A DNA stretch of 27,453 bases, from the NCBI GenBank assembly GCA_944358225.1, contig CALVQP010000003.1, positions 1-27,453 of the forward strand, given 5' to 3'. The number at the start of each line of letters is the position of its first letter. The first letter of the stretch is position 1. Under the pieces are notes generated by a model that made no database searches, was not told where the DNA came from, and saw only the letters and a program-made list of their open reading frames with translations. A program made the position numbers and the translations under genes. Shown here in pieces: positions 1-7,385 of this stretch. The stretch is from an uncultured Bacilli bacterium (GTDB taxonomy: Bacteria; Bacillota_I; Bacilli_A; RF39; UBA660).

Positions 1-1122
1 AATGTAAAAATATGTTAATATTTAATTGATAATAATTGCAAAATAATTATTCTTTCTCATTTTGGTAAAATAAAAACTAAATCAGATCTAAAAAGATATA
101 CCTTAGTTCCAATTGCTAAACGTTTACTAAAACTAATTACTCACGAACCAGATTATGAACAAACGCATGTTGTTTTTTCTAATCATACTAGAAGTACAGC
201 TTTAAAAGATAAAATTGATTCTTTGCGCCCTCAAGAAATTCTAGTTGTCGAAAATACGCGTTTTGAAGATTATCCTAGCAAATATGAAAGCAATTGTGAT
301 TTAGAATTAGCTAAGTTCTGGGCTTCTTTAGGCGACATATACGTAAATGATGCCTTTGCTTCCTCTCATCGTAAACACGCTTCAACTTATGGTATTCCGC
401 AATTTATTCCTGGTTGTGTCGGTTTTTTAGTTCAAGACGAGCTAGAAGCAATGGATAAATATATTCTTCATCCCGAAAAGCCTTTTAGCGTTATCATGGG
501 AGGAGCTAAACTTGAAGATAAAATTAAAATAATCAAAAAACTTCTTCCGGTATGTGATAACTTGCTTTTAACCGGGGGAATAGCCAATTCTTTTTTGAAA
601 GCTTTAAATTTAAATGTCGGTTTTTCTCTAGTAACTAAAAATGCTGATTTAATTAAAGAAATTCAAGAGTTATTATTACAATACAAAGAAAAAATAGTCT
701 TGCCTTTTGATGCTGTTGTCGGCAGTAGTTATGATAAAAACTATGCTGCCCATAAGCGTATTGATGAAATTAGTAATGATGATATCATTTTAGATTTAGG
801 CAATACAACTATTAAAAAATATACTAATATAATTTCTAAGTCGAAAACAGTCTTTGTCAATGGTACGGCCGGTAAGTACGAAGATGCAAGATTTGCCAAT
901 GGAACTAAAATGCTTTTAAAAGCTCTTGCTGATAGTCCAACTAAAGTAATTGTTGGTGGCGGAGATAGTGTTAGTGCTGTTAAAAACTTTAATCATCAAG
1001 ACGATTTTGAATACTTATTTACCGGTGGGGGAGCATCGTTAGAATATATTGCTAATAATACTTTACCAGCTTTAGAAATATTAAAAAAGAAAGAAGAAAA
1101 TTATGAAGTACTTGATATTTAA
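1..1122 (+). CDS. pgk: Phosphoglycerate kinase, 5'-incomplete, with an apparent frame break near base 20
   Basis: Cytosolic glycolytic enzyme: 1,3-bisphosphoglycerate + ADP to 3-phosphoglycerate + ATP. Bases 19-1122 form one open frame of 367 codons with PGK hallmarks in order: SHFG near the start, ENTRF, NDAFASSHRKHAST, GGAKLEDKI, GGGDSVSAV and TGGGASLEYI. The first ~45 residues of the family lie upstream of the window. Odd points: TAA at 16-18 interrupts this frame, while bases 3-26 in another frame read CKNMLIFN, which fits the expected PGK helix just before YLIDNN; this suggests a small indel near base 20. No ATG is available in the open part (first usable start TTG at 223). The usual SHLGRP reads SHFGKIK and the usual NGPMG nucleotide loop reads NGTAG. 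It overlaps tpiA by 20 bases. Identity is firm; integrity of the 5' part is uncertain. Confidence 0.88.
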
Positions 1123-1816
1123 TCATAAAGCCAATTTAAATTACGATGATGTTATAAAACAGATAAAAGCTTTAAAACCCTATCAAAACAAATTAATTAT
1201 TGCTCCTAGTGCAATTTATTTAAACATGTTTAAAGAAGCGGGATTTACGGTCTGTAGTCAAGATGTATCGGTTAAAAGTAATGGCAACTTTACAGGAGAA
1301 ATAACAGCTTCTCAACTTTCTAGTCTTCAAGTACCTTACACTTTAATTGGTCATTATGAGCGTCAAAAATACTTTAAAGAAACACTTAATGACATAAAAT
1401 GTAAAATCAAACAAGCATTAGATAACAATTTACAAATAATTTTATGTCTAGGCGAACAAAATAAATACGAGCTAGATTCGCTTTATAGTTTCTTAAAAGA
1501 AATCATAAACTTGCTTCCGGATAATCAAAAAATGATTTTAGCTTATGAACCAACTTACATGATATCATCCCAAAGTATCTTAGATGTCGATTATATTAAT
1601 AGCGTCATCCAAGAACTTAAAAAGATTGTAACTAATCAACAAGTAGATATCATTTATGGTGGTGGCGTATCCGTCGAAAATTTTGATCTTGTAAAGCAAA
1701 TTAACGTTGATGGCTATTTAATTGGCAATTGTTCTACAAAACGAGACAGTATTTTGACACTCTTAAATGCCTTCCAACATGATTCGACAAAACTTGACGA
1801 ACATAGACATTTCTAG
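1103..1816 (+). CDS. tpiA: Triosephosphate isomerase (divergent)
   Basis: Interconverts dihydroxyacetone phosphate and glyceraldehyde 3-phosphate. 237 residues, slightly shorter than the usual ~250. Catalytic residues can be placed: K9 in NHK, H84 in IGHYERQ, E149 in YEPTYMIS; the phosphate-binding loop YGGGVS is at 185-190. Odd: the near-invariant serine after the catalytic histidine (GHSERR) is tyrosine (Y85), the first-strand motif is FNHK where most enzymes have NWK, and loop 6 (usually PVWAIGTG) reads PTYMISSQ. The start lies inside the end of pgk, so the two genes are probably translationally coupled. A hairpin terminator follows the stop codon directly. The fold assignment is secure; the substitutions suggest a divergent lineage or relaxed constraint. 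Confidence 0.9.
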   Translation: MKYLIFNHKANLNYDDVIKQIKALKPYQNKLIIAPSAIYLNMFKEAGFTVCSQDVSVKSNGNFTGEITASQLSSLQVPYTLIGHYERQKYFKETLNDIKCKIKQALDNNLQIILCLGEQNKYELDSLYSFLKEIINLLPDNQKMILAYEPTYMISSQSILDVDYINSVIQELKKIVTNQQVDIIYGGGVSVENFDLVKQINVDGYLIGNCSTKRDSILTLLNAFQHDSTKLDEHRHF

Positions 1817-1850
1817 ACAAAAGATTTCCTAGTATTTTGTCTTTTTCTTT
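1815..1850 (+). terminator. Intrinsic terminator after tpiA
   Basis: An 8-bp stem pairs 1815-1822 (AGACAAAA) with 1835-1842 (TTTTGTCT) around a 12-base loop, followed by a T-rich tail to 1850. It starts within the tpiA stop codon and separates pgk-tpiA from spo0A. Confidence 0.75.
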
Positions 1851-1852
1851 TA

Positions 1853-1858
1853 TATAAT
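1853..1858 (+). promoter_or_regulatory. Candidate -10 element for spo0A
   Basis: A perfect TATAAT lies 36 bases before the spo0A start, directly after the tpiA terminator. At the 17-bp distance the -35 position reads TAGTAT, which is poor, so activator help or a weak promoter is possible. The ribosome-binding site AAGGAAGGAAAAG follows at about 1877-1889. Confidence 0.4.
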
Positions 1859-1893
1859 TAATTTGCGTGCAGTAAAAAGGAAGGAAAAGAAAA

Positions 1894-2661
1894 ATGCAAA
1901 ATAAAATTAAAGTTTTAGTTCTTGATGATAACATTAATGCTATCAAAAAAATTCAAGAACATTTCAGTTCTCACGCAGTAATAGATATAGCTTTATTTGA
2001 AACCGACGGTTTAAAAGGCTATGAAAAAATAATCAAAGAAGAAAAAAATTATGATGTAATCGTAATGGATTTGATAATGCCTAATAAAGATGGCTTATCT
2101 ATTTTAGAAGATCTTCATAAACAAAATAAAGATCGTAAAATTATTGTTTTAACCAGTTATGGTAAAGATGAAACTATTAAAAGAGTTAGTGATTATGGAG
2201 TTAGTTACTACATGCTAAAACCATTTAGTTTAAAAGATTTAGAAAAAAGAATAATTGATGTATATAACAGTACAGAAAAAATAAAATTAAAAGATGGTTC
2301 TTTAAATTTAGAAATGTCAATTACTCGTATTTTACATTCTTTGGGAATGCCATCGCATATTAAAGGTTACCAATATATTCGTGATGGCATCGAATTAATG
2401 TATGAACGACCTGCCTTAATCGGTGGAATAACCAAAGAGTTATATCCGGCTATCGCCTCAAGATATAATACAACTTCTTCACGAGTTGAAAGAGCTATTC
2501 GTCATGCAATAGAAGTTAGCTGGAATCGTGGCGATTATGACTTAATGGAAGAAATATTTGGTCATAGTTTAGATTATGATAAAGCAAAACCAACAAATTC
2601 AGAATTTATGGCTACTGTTGCTGATCGCTTACGATTAGATGAAAACTTTATTAAAGTCTAA
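1894..2661 (+). CDS. spo0A: Stage 0 sporulation master regulator Spo0A
   Basis: Response regulator and transcription factor that, once phosphorylated, binds 0A boxes and controls entry into sporulation and other stationary-phase programmes in Firmicutes. 255 residues (about 267 in Bacillus). The receiver domain (about 5-120) has the acidic pair D11-D12, phosphoacceptor D59 in VMDLIMP, T87 and K109 in LKPF. The DNA-binding domain (about 145-255) is strikingly conserved: HIKGYQYIRDGI, GGITKELYP, the recognition-helix region SRVERAIRHAIEVSW, and AKPTNSEFMATVADRLRL near the end. All phosphorelay residues are present, so it looks functional. It is a single-gene unit with a terminator on each side, between tpiA and gpmI; no spoIVB or other sporulation gene is in view. 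The family is certain; its regulon in this organism is unknown. Confidence 0.96.
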   Translation: MQNKIKVLVLDDNINAIKKIQEHFSSHAVIDIALFETDGLKGYEKIIKEEKNYDVIVMDLIMPNKDGLSILEDLHKQNKDRKIIVLTSYGKDETIKRVSDYGVSYYMLKPFSLKDLEKRIIDVYNSTEKIKLKDGSLNLEMSITRILHSLGMPSHIKGYQYIRDGIELMYERPALIGGITKELYPAIASRYNTTSSRVERAIRHAIEVSWNRGDYDLMEEIFGHSLDYDKAKPTNSEFMATVADRLRLDENFIKV

Positions 2662-2690
2662 CAAAGAAAAATCTTTGTTTTTTTAATTTC
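2660..2690 (+). terminator. Intrinsic terminator after spo0A
   Basis: An 8-bp stem, 2660-2667 (AACAAAGA) with 2672-2679 (TCTTTGTT), a 4-base loop and a run of seven T. It overlaps the spo0A stop codon. Confidence 0.75.
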
Positions 2691-2740
2691 TTTTAGCAAG
2701 CTCAAAACTTTGTTTAGTAGATTTTTACTATTTATTAATG

Positions 2741-2746
2741 TATAAT
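2741..2746 (+). promoter_or_regulatory. Candidate -10 element for gpmI
   Basis: A perfect TATAAT is 41 bases upstream of the gpmI start. No good -35 is seen at 16-18 bp. An alternative pair is TTGTTT (2710-2715) with TATTAA (2733-2738) at 17 bp. A strong ribosome-binding site (AAAGGAG, about 2769-2775) follows. Confidence 0.35.
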
Positions 2747-2786
2747 TTAAAAGAAGTAAATCTAAAGTTAAAGGAGATGGGATTTT

Positions 2787-4295
2787 ATGAAAAAAATATT
2801 AACAATCATATTAGATGGTTTTGGTTATAGTGAAGATGAACAAAAAAGTGCCATTAAACAAGCACAAATGCCTAATTATGATAAATTTTATAATGAGAAT
2901 CCACATACTCTTATTAAAGCCAGTGAAGAAGCGGTTGGGCTTCCCAAGGGGCAGTTTGGTAATAGTGAAGTTGGTCACTTAACAATTGGGGCTGGAAAAA
3001 TTTTGCGTCAAAAATTATTAATTGCTCAAGAAGAAATAGCTAAAGAAGAATTTCGAATTAATGAAGCGTTTGAAGATATGGTAAATTATGTTATTGATAA
3101 CCAAAAAGACTTACATTTGATGGGACTTATATCGGACGGAGGAGTTCACTCCCATATTAGTTACATTTTAGATTTGTTAAAACATTTAAAAAAAGAGGAA
3201 GTTCCCAATGTTTATATTCATGTTATAACAGATGGTCGCGATACTCCAACCACTGCCGCTTTAAATTATATTAACGTTTTACAAGAACAACTTAATGAAT
3301 TACATTTTGGCAGCATTGCTACCATTTGTGGAAGATATTATGCCATGGATCGAGATAATAGATGGGATAGAACACATATTTATTATAAGTTAGTTACTCA
3401 AGGAAAAGGCTCGAAACCAATAGATTTAGATAAAGCTTTTGCCACTTGTTATCAAAAAGGAGCCACCGATGAATTTATTCCGCCCCTTTTGCTTAATAAA
3501 AACGGTTTAATTAAAGACGAAGATGCGCTTTTGTGGTTAAATATTCGAACTGATCGCGCTAAACAAATTCTTGAAAGTTTAACTTCTTTAAAATTTGATA
3601 AGTTTATACCAACAGTTCATAATCTTAGATTATATACTCTTTTTGAAATGGATAAAGCTTTAAATGCTAAAATATTTTTTGAAGAAGAAAAAACAACTAA
3701 TCCTTTAGGAATTTATCTTTCAAAATTAGGCTTAACCCAAGCACGTATTGCTGAAACTGAAAAATATAATCATGTTACTAAATTTTTTGATGGTGAATAT
3801 ACTGGTAGCATTAAAGGTTGCGATAAATTTTTAATTCCTTCTCCTAAAGTAGCAACATATGATTTAAAACCAGAAATGTCGGCCATTGAAGTTAGTAAAA
3901 AAACAATTTTATGTCTACAAAAAGACTATGATTTTATCCTAGTTAATTTTGCTAATCCAGATATGTTAGGACATACTGGCAAAATTCCTCAAACTGTGAT
4001 GGCTCTTCAAGTAGTCGATGCGTGTTTGGGCAAAATATTTGAAGCTGCTGAGGATAATTTTTATACCGTCATCTTATTAGCTGATCACGGCAACTGTGAT
4101 GTTATGTTAGACGATAATAATAATGTTGTGACAACGCACTCTATTAATAAAGTACCTTTTATTATTAATGATTCTAAAGTTAAACTAAAAGAAAATGGCA
4201 ATTTAAGTAATGTAGCTCCTACCATTTTAAAGTATATGGACATTGCTTTACCAGAGGAAATGAAAGAGACTCCTGATTTAATTGTCGATGACTAA
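2787..4295 (+). CDS. gpmI: 2,3-bisphosphoglycerate-independent phosphoglycerate mutase
   Basis: Converts 3-phosphoglycerate to 2-phosphoglycerate in glycolysis by a metal-dependent phosphoserine mechanism. 502 residues, near the family norm of ~510. Alkaline-phosphatase-fold metal motif ILDGFG with D10, catalytic serine S60 in FGNSEVGH, the substrate-binding stretch GRYYAMDRDNRWDR, and C-terminal metal ligands in NFANPDMLGHTG, LADHGNCD and TTHS are all present. The start ATG follows AAAGGAGATGGG at good spacing. It forms its own unit between terminators, next to pgk-tpiA, so the block looks like a split glycolytic cluster with spo0A inside it. Nothing suggests damage. Confidence 0.97.
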   Translation: MKKILTIILDGFGYSEDEQKSAIKQAQMPNYDKFYNENPHTLIKASEEAVGLPKGQFGNSEVGHLTIGAGKILRQKLLIAQEEIAKEEFRINEAFEDMVNYVIDNQKDLHLMGLISDGGVHSHISYILDLLKHLKKEEVPNVYIHVITDGRDTPTTAALNYINVLQEQLNELHFGSIATICGRYYAMDRDNRWDRTHIYYKLVTQGKGSKPIDLDKAFATCYQKGATDEFIPPLLLNKNGLIKDEDALLWLNIRTDRAKQILESLTSLKFDKFIPTVHNLRLYTLFEMDKALNAKIFFEEEKTTNPLGIYLSKLGLTQARIAETEKYNHVTKFFDGEYTGSIKGCDKFLIPSPKVATYDLKPEMSAIEVSKKTILCLQKDYDFILVNFANPDMLGHTGKIPQTVMALQVVDACLGKIFEAAEDNFYTVILLADHGNCDVMLDDNNNVVTTHSINKVPFIINDSKVKLKENGNLSNVAPTILKYMDIALPEEMKETPDLIVDD

Positions 4296-4324
4296 AAATA
4301 TCTTAATTTCAAGATATTTTTTTT
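4294..4324 (+). terminator. Intrinsic terminator after gpmI
   Basis: An 11-bp A/T-rich stem pairs 4294-4304 with 4311-4321 around a 6-base loop, with T continuing to 4324. It overlaps the gpmI stop codon. Confidence 0.75.
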
Positions 4325-4360
4325 AATAAATAAAAAACAAAATTTTTGTCAAATTTAGGG

Positions 4361-4389
4361 TTGCATTTCATATAATTAAATGATATCAT
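4361..4389 (+). promoter_or_regulatory. Candidate promoter of the S10-spc-alpha operon
   Basis: TTGCAT (4361-4366), a 17-bp spacer, then TGA-TATCAT with an extended -10 (-10 hexamer 4384-4389). This matches four other promoters in the window that have TTGC at -35. A competing reading is the perfect TATAAT at 4371-4376 with TTGTCA at 4346-4351, but that spacer is 19 bp. Either way transcription would start at about 4383-4397 and give a leader of more than 100 nt. Confidence 0.55.
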
Positions 4390-4395
4390 TAATGC

Positions 4396-4505
4396 TGTAT
4401 GACTGCTTAGATGTGCGAGGTTGCTGATACGCTAGGAAGAGTTGTTAAAACGAATTCTGGGTTCAGGTAATTCGTTACGGAGCAAGTCTATACTAGATAT
4501 AGGCG
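4396..4505 (+). promoter_or_regulatory. Structured 5' leader of the S10 operon (putative ribosomal-protein autoregulatory RNA)
   Basis: Non-coding stretch between the promoter and rpsJ. A perfect 8-bp stem pairs 4449-4456 (AACGAATT) with 4469-4476 (AATTCGTT) around a 12-base loop CTGGGTTCAGGT. A second small hairpin pairs 4488-4492 with 4498-4502 and sits 3 bases before the Shine-Dalgarno AAAGGAGG (4506-4513). A third candidate pairs CTTAG 4406-4410 with CTAGG 4432-4436. The local base composition is more G-rich than the flanks. S10 operons are known to be autoregulated by a ribosomal protein through leader RNA (L4 in E. coli); that this leader does the same is inference. Confidence 0.5.
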
Positions 4506-4521
4506 AAAGGAGGACATGAAA

Positions 4522-4830
4522 ATGTCAAATCAAAAAGTTCGTATTAACCTAAAAGCATATGATCATAGAATTTTAGATCAAGCTGCAGGAAAAATAATAC
4601 AAACAGTAAAAAGAACTGGGGGAGTTGTTTCTGGACCGGTACCACTACAAACTGAAAAACAAGTATACACAGTTTTAAAAGCGGTACATAAATATAAAGA
4701 CTCAAGAGAACAATTTGAAAGTCGTACTCATAAAAGACTAATAGATATTAAAAACCCTAGTAAAGAAACTATTGAGGCATTAACGCATTTGGATTTACCA
4801 AGTGGTGTTGATATTAACATTAAATTATAA
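4522..4830 (+). CDS. rpsJ: 30S ribosomal protein S10
   Basis: Small-subunit head protein (also the NusB partner NusE in antitermination). 102 residues, matching the family. VRINLKAYDHRILDQ and SGPVPLQTEKQVYTVL, and the C-terminal LPSGVDINIKL, are diagnostic. I chose the ATG at 4522 over the in-frame ATG at 4516, because AAAGGAGG (4506-4513) is 8 bases from 4522 but only 2 from 4516, and the resulting MSNQKVRI matches the usual S10 N-terminus. First gene of the 29-gene operon, after the long structured leader. Confidence 0.96.
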   Translation: MSNQKVRINLKAYDHRILDQAAGKIIQTVKRTGGVVSGPVPLQTEKQVYTVLKAVHKYKDSREQFESRTHKRLIDIKNPSKETIEALTHLDLPSGVDINIKL

Positions 4831-4850
4831 TAAAGAAAGAGGAAATTAGT

Positions 4851-5624
4851 ATGAAAGGAATCTTAGGACGTAAAGTTGGAATGACTGAAGTCTTTACTAA
4901 AGATGGAAAATTAATTCCAGTTACAGTTGTTAGTGTAGAGCCAAACGTTATTACTCAAATTAAAACTCAAGAAACTGACGGTTATAATGCTATTCAACTA
5001 GCTACTGTAGAAAAAAAAGAAAAACATGCTACTAAAGCAAGTATGGGCCATACTAAGAAGGCTAATACTACTCCTAAGCGCTTCTTAAAAGAAATAAGAA
5101 ATGTTGAGGGGACTTATACTTTAGGTGATACACTAGATGCTAGTATATTCCAAGCAGGAGAATATGTTGATGTAACAGGAACTAGTAAAGGTAAAGGATT
5201 TACAGGTGTTATCAAAAGACATAATCAATCTAGAGGACCAGAAACTCATGGTTCAAGATATCACAGAAGACCAGGAAGTATGGGTACAATGAGACCAATG
5301 CGTGTTATGAAAGGAAAAAAACTTGCTGGTCACATGGGAGTTGAAACTAGAACTATCCAAAACCTAGAAATTATTGAAGTAAATGCTTCAGAAAATTACA
5401 TCTTAGTTAGTGGTAGTATTCCAGGAGCAAAAAACTCATTAGTACTTATTAAATCTGCTGTTAAAAAGGATGCTGCAAAAGAACCAAAAGAACTAATTAC
5501 TTATGAACAAGAAACAGTAGTTGATGAGGTTGTAGAAGCACCAGAAAATCAAGAGGCAGTAGAAAATAGTGAAGAGACTACGCAACAAGTAGAAACTCAA
5601 GAAGAAGTGGCAGGTGAAAAATAA
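4851..5624 (+). CDS. rplC: 50S ribosomal protein L3 with acidic C-terminal extension
   Basis: Early-assembly large-subunit protein that reaches the peptidyl transferase centre. Residues 1-206 are a complete L3: MKGILGRKVGMTEVF at the start, the loop TSKGKGFTGVIKRHNQ, RRPGSMGTMRPMRV, and an end at SAVKK where most L3 proteins stop. Here about 51 residues follow, with about 17 Asp/Glu and only 3 Lys. Total 257 residues against the usual ~209. The extension is in frame, uninterrupted and ends by overlapping the rplD start by one base, so it is not an artefact of a lost stop next to a spacer. Its function is unknown. Confidence 0.97.
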   Translation: MKGILGRKVGMTEVFTKDGKLIPVTVVSVEPNVITQIKTQETDGYNAIQLATVEKKEKHATKASMGHTKKANTTPKRFLKEIRNVEGTYTLGDTLDASIFQAGEYVDVTGTSKGKGFTGVIKRHNQSRGPETHGSRYHRRPGSMGTMRPMRVMKGKKLAGHMGVETRTIQNLEIIEVNASENYILVSGSIPGAKNSLVLIKSAVKKDAAKEPKELITYEQETVVDEVVEAPENQEAVENSEETTQQVETQEEVAGEK

Positions 5625-6247
5625 TGGCTAAAACACAAGTAATTAACTTATTAGGCGAAAAAGTTAAAGATTTGACTTTAAATGATATCGTTTGGAAAAA
5701 TGAAGGTAATGATATTGTTTTAAATAAAGCTATTAGAAATCAACTTGATTCTCAAAGACAAGGTACTCACAAAACTAAAACTAGAGCTGAAGTATCTGGT
5801 GGCGGAAAAAAACCTTGGAAACAAAAAGGAACAGGCCGTGCTCGTGCTGGAAGTTCTCGTAGCCCAATCTGGCGTGGAGGAGGAATTGCCTTTGGTGTTC
5901 AACCACGTAAATATGGAATCAAGATAAATAAAAAAGAAAGAGTTTTAGCTTTAAGAACTGCTTTATCTTATAAATATGCAGATAAAAGTTTAGTAGTTAT
6001 CGATAATATTAATTTAGATAGTTTAAAAACAAAAGAAATTAAAAAAGTTATGGAAACTCTAAAATTAGAAGGCAAAGTATTATTTGTTACCGCTGAAGAT
6101 AATGAAAATCTTTACATGGCAACAAGAAACTTAGGCTATGCATATGCTATTAATTCAGATGAAATCAATGTTTATGATATTGTTAATGCTGATACATTGG
6201 TAGTAGATGAAGCTGGAGTTAAAAAAATCGAGGAGGTGCTTAAATAA
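5624..6247 (+). CDS. rplD: 50S ribosomal protein L4
   Basis: Large-subunit protein whose internal loop lines the exit tunnel; in enterobacteria L4 also represses its own operon. 207 residues, normal length. The tunnel-loop signature is clear: KTRAEVSGGGKKPWKQKGTGRAR followed at once by AGSSRSPIWRGGG (about residues 46-85). The start ATG overlaps the last base of the rplC stop, and the stop overlaps the rplW start, so translation is coupled. It is the best candidate ligand for the S10 leader if that RNA is an autoregulatory element, but nothing here shows it directly. Confidence 0.97.
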   Translation: MAKTQVINLLGEKVKDLTLNDIVWKNEGNDIVLNKAIRNQLDSQRQGTHKTKTRAEVSGGGKKPWKQKGTGRARAGSSRSPIWRGGGIAFGVQPRKYGIKINKKERVLALRTALSYKYADKSLVVIDNINLDSLKTKEIKKVMETLKLEGKVLFVTAEDNENLYMATRNLGYAYAINSDEINVYDIVNADTLVVDEAGVKKIEEVLK

Positions 6248-6522
6248 TGAAAGATTATACTGATATTATTTATTCACCAGTAGTAACTGAAAAATCAGCT
6301 GCTCTAGCTGAAAATGGTGTTTATACTTTTAAAGTAGCTAGTAGTGCTAATAAAATTGAAATAAAAAAGGCAATTGAAGAAGCATTTAACGTAAAAGTTA
6401 CCAAAGTAAATACTTTAAATACAAAATCTAAGAAAAAAAGAGTCGGAAAGTATACTGGTAAAACAAAGACTTATAAAAAAGCTATTGTTACATTAGCAAG
6501 TGGCCAGTCAATAGAATTCTAG
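6247..6522 (+). CDS. rplW: 50S ribosomal protein L23
   Basis: Protein at the exit of the ribosomal tunnel; docking site for trigger factor and SRP. 91 residues, a normal length. IIYSPVVTEKSAAL at the N-terminus, the fold core YTFKVASSANKIEIKKAIEEAF, and the basic loop NTKSKKKRVGKYTGKTKTYKKA before the last strand identify it. ATG overlaps the rplD stop by one base; the ribosome-binding site GAGGAGGTGC lies inside rplD. Confidence 0.96.
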   Translation: MKDYTDIIYSPVVTEKSAALAENGVYTFKVASSANKIEIKKAIEEAFNVKVTKVNTLNTKSKKKRVGKYTGKTKTYKKAIVTLASGQSIEF

Positions 6523-6538
6523 GATAGGAGATAATGTT

Positions 6539-7372
6539 ATGGCAATAAAAAAATATAAACCAACGACTAATGGACGTCGTGGGATGACTACCTTAGCTAA
6601 TAATGAACTTACAACTTCTACTCCAGAAAAATCCCTACTTGTTTCAAAATCAAAAAGTGGTGGACGTAACAATCAAGGTAGAATGACTGTTCAACATATT
6701 GGCGGCGGAGCTAAAAGAAAATATAGAATTATTGATTTTAAACGAAATAAATTCAATGTAACTGGTAAAGTTAGTACTATCGAATATGATCCAAATCGTA
6801 ATGCTAATATTGCCCTTATTACTTACAAAGATGGTGAAAAAAGATATATTCTTGCACCAAAAGATTTACATGTTGGTATGATCATTGAAAGCGGAGAAAA
6901 CGTTGATATCAAAGTTGGAAACGCATTACCAATTGCTAACATTCCTGTAGGTACAGTAATTCACAACATCGAATTAAAACCTGGTAAGGGTGGCGAAATG
7001 TGTCGTGCAGCTGGAACAAGTGCTCAAATACTTGGACGTGATGGTAAGTATGTTATTATCCGTTTACAAAGTGGTGAAACGAGAAAAGTTTTAGGAACTT
7101 GTATGGCAACTATTGGTGTAGTTGGAAATGAAGATTATGAATTAGTAAACATTGGTAAGGCTGGACGTAAACGTCATATGGGTATTAGACCTACAAACCG
7201 TGGATCTGTTATGAACCCTAATGATCACCCTCATGGTGGTGGTGAAGGACGTGCGCCAATCGGACGTAAAGGGCCAGTTACTCCTTGGGGTAAACCTGCT
7301 CTTGGACTTAAAACTCGTAAAAATAAAAAGGCTTCTGACAAATTGATTGTAAGCCGTAAGAAAAGAAAGTAG
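6539..7372 (+). CDS. rplB: 50S ribosomal protein L2
   Basis: Largest and among the most conserved large-subunit proteins, needed for subunit association and peptidyl transfer. 277 residues, the usual length. Motifs in order: MAIKKYKPTTNGRRGMT, GGRNNQGRMTVQHIGGGAKRKYR, IELKPGKGGEMCRAAGTSAQ, and the catalytic-region loop MNPNDHPHGGGEGRAP (about 223-238). The basic tail KNKKASDKLIVSRKKRK is present. Preceded by ATAGGAG 9 bases before the ATG. Confidence 0.98.
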   Translation: MAIKKYKPTTNGRRGMTTLANNELTTSTPEKSLLVSKSKSGGRNNQGRMTVQHIGGGAKRKYRIIDFKRNKFNVTGKVSTIEYDPNRNANIALITYKDGEKRYILAPKDLHVGMIIESGENVDIKVGNALPIANIPVGTVIHNIELKPGKGGEMCRAAGTSAQILGRDGKYVIIRLQSGETRKVLGTCMATIGVVGNEDYELVNIGKAGRKRHMGIRPTNRGSVMNPNDHPHGGGEGRAPIGRKGPVTPWGKPALGLKTRKNKKASDKLIVSRKKRK

Positions 7373-7385
7373 GAGGAATTAAAAA

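Noticed and set aside
1783..1789. Perfect 0A box (TTCGACA) about 105 bases before spo0A, suggesting autoregulation
   Set aside because: At this base composition about three such 7-mers are expected by chance in the window on both strands, and others occur at 246-252, 21243-21249 and within tmRNA at 27028-27034. Not enough on its own.
4392..4427. Short upstream frame (ATG to TGA, 11 codons) in the S10 leader
   Set aside because: No Shine-Dalgarno sequence before it, and the preferred promoter would start transcription at or after it.
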